DNA of 10,000 nt from Candidatus Hydrogenedens sp. (GTDB lineage Bacteria > Hydrogenedentota > Hydrogenedentia > Hydrogenedentales > Hydrogenedentaceae): NCBI GenBank assembly GCA_020216745.1, contig JAIWNQ010000061.1, positions 1 through 10,000 of the forward strand, read 5' to 3'. Both the position numbers and the translations under genes were made by a program. A model generated the notes under the pieces. The model worked only from the letters and a program-made list of their open reading frames with translations, was not told where the DNA came from and searched no databases. Positions 6,922-10,000 of this stretch are shown one piece after another (the first letter of the stretch is position 1; each line of letters begins with the position of its first letter).

Positions 6922-8862
6922 TCATGTTTTATAGCATCGGAACACACCAACATCATAAGAAGGAACTCTAATTTTTATGTTAGTATCTTTTCTATTTACA
7001 AACCTCGTCCCACTAAATAGCTCAAAAACCTCTTTACCATCATAATCGGGGTTAACAAATCGGATAGACCCTTCCCATTCAAAATCTGCATGATTTACTA
7101 AAATAATCGTCTGGCTATCTTCTTCACTTGTAACCAACCACTCACATGGAGGTCCTTCAATAGAAATCGGAATCAAAGAATTAAAAATGAAATCAAACAA
7201 CTTAACCGCAACACCTGCCAAACAAAACATCGGTGACTCAAACCACGGCACAAGACAGGTATATATTTGTCCCTTCCCAAAATGAGAACAAACAACTAAA
7301 GGTGAACCTTTATTAGCCCATGCCAAAACATGAGATTGTGAATCCACATTAGAAGGAACATAACGAAATGCCTCATTAATCCAACCCGTCTGTTCCCACT
7401 GCCATCTGTATCCCACATGCAATTCAGGTAATATCTGTATTCCTAACCAGTCATAATCATCAGATCCTACTGTACCTGCAGAATGAATAAGTATCCCCCC
7501 AGAATTTACATAACTCAATAACTTCTTACGGAATTCCTCATAAATTATTAAAGGTCCCAAAACCACCACAACCTTATATTCATTCAATACATCTATATTT
7601 ACCTCATCAGTAAATACATCAAAAATATCTCCCCAACGGCTTACCCCCATTGGTCGATATGGAGCAGGTTCTATTCTATTTTCATTTAAAAACCGATTCG
7701 CCCCTTTCCTATTTCGAAATTTACCAAAAGGAATATATGACTTACTATAAAAAATATTCTTTGGTGAAGGTGCATAACGTGGAGTAATACATGACAATGC
7801 AAATGGACTTGATGGAGGGTCATTTTCCTCATAACAACCTAACGGATAAGGGTCCATCGCAAATTGACTTCCAGGAAAACACATTCCAAAAAAACCATCT
7901 ATCCCCTTCTCACCAGGCTCCCTCCGCAATCGTGCATAATTCCATGCAAATGACTGTGTCTCCCAATATGGCGGTGTAATCCAACCATGAGAAGATGGAA
8001 GTATTACCGCAACAGGTGTGTATGCCACTCCCCGTTTATTCTTACTTATCCACTTAGAAAATGCTTCAAATTCAGAACCCATAACAGATAATTTGCCCTC
8101 TGGCGAACAGAGCAAATCGCCACCTTCAACCGACATATAATCTGCACCAGAAAAATAAGAAATCAACCAATTCCGACGATAATAAGAGCAGGGCAAATTC
8201 TGAACACACCCATAAAAAACACCCCACCAAAGAGAAAAATCAACTCCCCAAGAACATCCATATTGCTTCCCTGCTCCCCTTAAAAATGCAATGCCCGTCT
8301 GTAAATCATCAACATCATCATTTGCCCTTTCAAGTAATACACAATCCAAACCAAGTTTCGCATACGTATGCGTACTACTTGCATAACCACATCTACCCCA
8401 TTTATGAATATTTGGAGCATATTTACACACCTCAGATAATCCTTCTCTCAAAAACTGTTCAAACCGTTCCTCCGCTTCTTTATGGGAACTGGGTTGATTC
8501 TGTAATAAACAACGAGAAAAACCTACTCCCGAAGAATCTTCTTCTGTAAATCCCTCCCATATAAATTTGTTTCCAAAAATATCAAAATACGAGGCAAGGG
8601 CATCTTCAGGTCTAATCAAAGACATATTATTATCTTCAAAAAAACGTTGCCGACTTTCAGGATGTGCCAAAAAAGAAGTGATTATCGGTGTAATCTCTTT
8701 CTGTTTTAAATAATTTAAATGACTTCTACCCTTCCCAGGAGGTGAAGCAAGACCCCATGCCCAGTTACCTTCACATATCCAACGCCACAAACCTGATATC
8801 TCATTACCTCCTTGAAAAGAAGGACAATCAACAATTATTTTCGCATTACACCGATTATTCAA
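6922..8862 (-). CDS. Glycoside-hydrolase-like protein with a glutamine-amidotransferase-like domain
   Basis: This 646-residue protein appears to be cytoplasmic: no signal peptide is seen. Residues about 5-330 look like a TIM-barrel of glycosidase type, rich in aromatic residues (GLWRWICEGNWAWG, WGVDFSLWWG) with acidic candidates in LLERANDD (Glu178) and MSVEGGD (Glu246). Residues about 405-560 look like the class-I-amidotransferase-like domain found behind beta-galactosidase-type barrels: GDIFDVFTDE, NEYKVVVVLG, LLSYVNSGGILI and FGKGQIYTCLVPW. The tail from about 575 (TIILVNHADFEWEG, then SYDVGVFRC) resembles a small beta sandwich. I cannot assign a glycoside hydrolase family or a substrate, and the acid residues are guesses. 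The start is TTG at 8860-8862, chosen because AGGAAGGAA lies just upstream and the first in-frame ATG is at residue 80. It is first in the operon with the hydrolase and AraC-type regulator. Confidence 0.7.
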   Translation of the reverse strand: MNNRCNAKIIVDCPSFQGGNEISGLWRWICEGNWAWGLASPPGKGRSHLNYLKQKEITPIITSFLAHPESRQRFFEDNNMSLIRPEDALASYFDIFGNKFIWEGFTEEDSSGVGFSRCLLQNQPSSHKEAEERFEQFLREGLSEVCKYAPNIHKWGRCGYASSTHTYAKLGLDCVLLERANDDVDDLQTGIAFLRGAGKQYGCSWGVDFSLWWGVFYGCVQNLPCSYYRRNWLISYFSGADYMSVEGGDLLCSPEGKLSVMGSEFEAFSKWISKNKRGVAYTPVAVILPSSHGWITPPYWETQSFAWNYARLRREPGEKGIDGFFGMCFPGSQFAMDPYPLGCYEENDPPSSPFALSCITPRYAPSPKNIFYSKSYIPFGKFRNRKGANRFLNENRIEPAPYRPMGVSRWGDIFDVFTDEVNIDVLNEYKVVVVLGPLIIYEEFRKKLLSYVNSGGILIHSAGTVGSDDYDWLGIQILPELHVGYRWQWEQTGWINEAFRYVPSNVDSQSHVLAWANKGSPLVVCSHFGKGQIYTCLVPWFESPMFCLAGVAVKLFDFIFNSLIPISIEGPPCEWLVTSEEDSQTIILVNHADFEWEGSIRFVNPDYDGKEVFELFSGTRFVNRKDTNIKIRVPSYDVGVFRCYKT

Positions 8863-8958
8863 TTAAATTCCTTCCTGTAATTACATTTATAATACGTTCA
8901 GTATACTCCCAATCATAAAATAAAGTATCATTAATTATACTAATGAAGGACAACAAAA
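8863..8958. promoter_or_regulatory. Divergent promoter region of the operon and tatD
   Basis: These 96 bases separate two genes transcribed away from each other and must hold both promoters. Candidate plus-strand -10 hexamers are TATAAT (8888-8893) and TATACT (8936-8941). The eight-base palindrome AGTATACT (8900-8907) gives a -10-like hexamer in either direction. None has a good -35 at the usual spacing, so assignment is uncertain. The tatD ribosome binding site GAAGGA (8945-8950) is clear. A binding site for the AraC-type regulator could lie here, but no convincing repeat was found. Confidence 0.4.
8868..8876 (-). promoter_or_regulatory. Ribosome binding site supporting a TTG start
   Basis: Minus-strand AGGAAGGAA lies 5 bases before TTG at 8862 (about 6 from its GGA core). 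It is a strong site and the main reason to accept the rare start codon. Confidence 0.75.
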
Positions 8959-9723
8959 ATGGAAATTATTGATGTGCATTGCCATTTAGAAGCACAAGAA
9001 TTCAGCAATGACCTGGATATTGTTTTAGACGACGCTAAAAAAATAGGCATCATAAAACTTATCACCTCTTCCGTCGAGCCTTCTCAATGGGATAAATCGT
9101 TAGAACTTTCCCAAAAATATCCAGAAATTGAATGTACATGGGGTATCCATCCATGGTATATAAAAGAAGAATTTTTCGACGACTTGAATCGTTTAACTTC
9201 AGACTCAGTAGAAAAAATTGTAGCCATTGGGGAAATAGGTTTAGACCTGAAAATTGATACTCCGTCCTACGATTTACAAGAAAAATTTTTCATCCGTCAA
9301 TTAGAAATTGCAAAAGAAATAAATATACCTGTAGTCATCCATTGTCGAGGGGCATTCTCTCAACTTACAGGCATCGTAAAAAAAATTGGTATGCCCCAAA
9401 AAGGTGGCATCATCCATGCCTTCAAAGGAAGTGTCGAAATCGTAGAGCAACTACTCCCTCTCGGTTTCTATTTCTCTTTCGGTTGTGGTATCACATACAG
9501 ATATAGTAAAAAAAGACAACACGTATTAAATACTATTTACCCAGAAAGAATATTAATAGAAACAGACAGCCCTGATATCCCACCTGCAGGAAAAAGTGAT
9601 ACACGAAATATACCGTCAAACATCACTCTTGTAATTAAAAATCTCACTGAATACTTAAAATGTTCAGAAAATGAAATTGCTTCTCAAACAACAAAAAATG
9701 CAAAAAAAATTTTTAATTTATAA
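8959..9723 (+). CDS. tatD: TatD-family metal-dependent DNase
   Basis: This is a cytoplasmic TIM-barrel hydrolase of the TatD family; characterised members are metal-dependent DNases (3'-5' exonuclease or endonuclease) linked to DNA repair or degradation. At 254 residues it has family-typical length and a complete set of metal ligands: IDVHCHLE (His7, His9), GEIGLD (Glu92), VIHCR (His128), IIHAF (His153) and ETDSPD (Asp203). GIHPW (63-66 region) is a further hallmark. ATG at 8959 follows GAAGGA by 8 bases. It is transcribed opposite to the neighbouring operon. Which member of the broad family (TatD, YcfH or YjjV-like) it is cannot be decided from motifs alone, so the symbol is used in the family sense. 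Confidence 0.93.
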   Translation: MEIIDVHCHLEAQEFSNDLDIVLDDAKKIGIIKLITSSVEPSQWDKSLELSQKYPEIECTWGIHPWYIKEEFFDDLNRLTSDSVEKIVAIGEIGLDLKIDTPSYDLQEKFFIRQLEIAKEINIPVVIHCRGAFSQLTGIVKKIGMPQKGGIIHAFKGSVEIVEQLLPLGFYFSFGCGITYRYSKKRQHVLNTIYPERILIETDSPDIPPAGKSDTRNIPSNITLVIKNLTEYLKCSENEIASQTTKNAKKIFNL

Positions 9724-9735
9724 AAAATTTTTTTG
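9701..9735 (+). terminator. Possible A/T-only terminator at the tatD end
   Basis: C followed by A8 (9701-9709) and T7 followed by G (9728-9735) form a nearly symmetric arm pair around the stop codon, with a T-rich 3' side. The stem is almost entirely A-T and therefore weak, so this may be simple low-complexity sequence instead. Confidence 0.25.
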
Positions 9736-9831
9736 TAAAATAAAATAAAAAAATATATAAATATATGTAAATTATTGACTGATAATAATATACAGATTTT
9801 TATTATTTTTCTGTTTTAATCGATTTTTTAC
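9724..9831. other. AT-rich gene-free stretch after tatD
   Basis: This stretch is almost pure A and T. It contains a TTGACT hexamer (9775-9780), the same as the -35 at 9832, but its nearest -10-like TATTAT (9801-9806) is 20 bases away, too far for a normal promoter. No ORF or RNA gene was seen. It may act as an upstream AT-rich element for the promoter that follows. Confidence 0.4.
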
Positions 9832-9860
9832 TTGACTTTCAGGATTATTTATGGTATAAA
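9832..9860 (+). promoter_or_regulatory. Strong sigma-70-type promoter for a gene beyond the right edge
   Basis: TTGACT (9832-9837), exactly 17 bp, then TATAAA (9855-9860). Five of six bases match the consensus in each hexamer and the upstream sequence is AT-rich. Transcription would start near 9867, leaving a leader of at least 130 bases before the window ends. Confidence 0.75.
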
Positions 9861-9871
9861 TATTATGTAAT

Positions 9872-9941
9872 CCCTTTGGACCTGTATTTCACTTAGGTAG
9901 GGGGTTCGTTAAATATAAAATAAAAGTGAAATTCTTTTTTT
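9872..9941 (+). promoter_or_regulatory. Structured leader with terminator-like hairpin
   Basis: ATTTCACTT (9886-9894) pairs perfectly with AAGTGAAAT (9924-9932), and T7 follows at 9935-9941, giving an intrinsic-terminator shape with a 29-base loop. An alternative pairing joins ACCT (9880-9883) with AGGT (9895-9898), backed by CCC (9872-9874) with the G-run at 9900-9904. That would enclose the first arm of the terminator-like stem in its loop and compete with it. The arrangement resembles a transcription attenuator, but the stem is mostly A-T and the loop long. It matches no riboswitch class I recognise. Confidence 0.4.
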
Positions 9942-9993
9942 GATGTTTTTGTTTTTATAATAAACAATAAACCTTAACATACAAAAAGAAAGC

Positions 9994-10000
9994 GAGGTGA
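9994..10000 (+). promoter_or_regulatory. Strong Shine-Dalgarno sequence at the right edge
   Basis: GAGGTGA closely matches the anti-Shine-Dalgarno complement. A start codon should lie within about ten bases past the window edge, belonging to the gene served by the promoter at 9832. Confidence 0.7.

Noticed and set aside
8888..8893. TATAAT as the definite tatD promoter
   Set aside because: No acceptable -35 hexamer is found at 16-18 bp, so it is only mentioned as a candidate within the divergent region.
9775..9806. Second promoter from TTGACT and TATTAT after tatD
   Set aside because: The spacing is 20 bp, outside the normal range, and a much better promoter lies 57 bp downstream.
9895..9920. 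GGGGGTTCG looked like part of a tRNA T-arm
   Set aside because: There is no matching T-arm partner, acceptor stem or anticodon arm around it.

Overview
This is an AT-rich bacterial window that reads as an ordinary chromosomal segment of an uncultured-type Gram-negative lineage. The lineage guess is inference: a long diacyl-lipoprotein, a cobalamin-binding radical SAM enzyme, large glycosidase-like proteins and a PocR-AraC regulator recall planctomycete, lentisphaere or Hydrogenedentes-like genomes, but no rRNA or phylogenetic marker was analysed. No insertion sequence, CRISPR array, tRNA, prophage gene or att site was seen.

Layout. Positions 1-332 hold the 3' end of a plus-strand gene, followed 14 bases later by truA (347-1135), the tRNA pseudouridine 38-40 synthase. 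truA runs tail to tail into, and overlaps by 14 bp, a minus-strand cobalamin-binding radical SAM gene (1122-2666). Upstream of that gene lie its own promoter and a hairpin terminator (2726-2763) that closes the next minus-strand unit, a 590-residue lipoprotein (2791-4563). The annotated lipoprotein start is at 4563, not at the longest ORF start at 4665, because the lipoprotein signal and ribosome binding site lie there.

From 8862 down to 4796 three minus-strand genes form an apparent operon. They are a cytoplasmic glycoside-hydrolase-like protein that begins with TTG, a WalJ/YycJ-type metallo-beta-lactamase-fold hydrolase, and a PocR-sensor/AraC-type transcription factor whose start lies 49 bp inside the hydrolase gene. 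A plausible reading is a small-molecule or sugar-responsive unit with its own regulator, but nothing in the sequence names the ligand. A short divergent region (8863-8958) separates the operon from tatD (8959-9723, plus), a TatD-family metal-dependent DNase.

The last 277 bases contain no gene. They hold a good sigma-70-type promoter (TTGACT, 17 bp, TATAAA), a leader of about 130 bases with a hairpin followed by seven T, and a strong Shine-Dalgarno sequence at the right edge. A gene just outside the window is therefore probably controlled by this leader. This leader and the three-gene regulator operon are the parts most worth a second look; the rest is conserved housekeeping or orphan genes.
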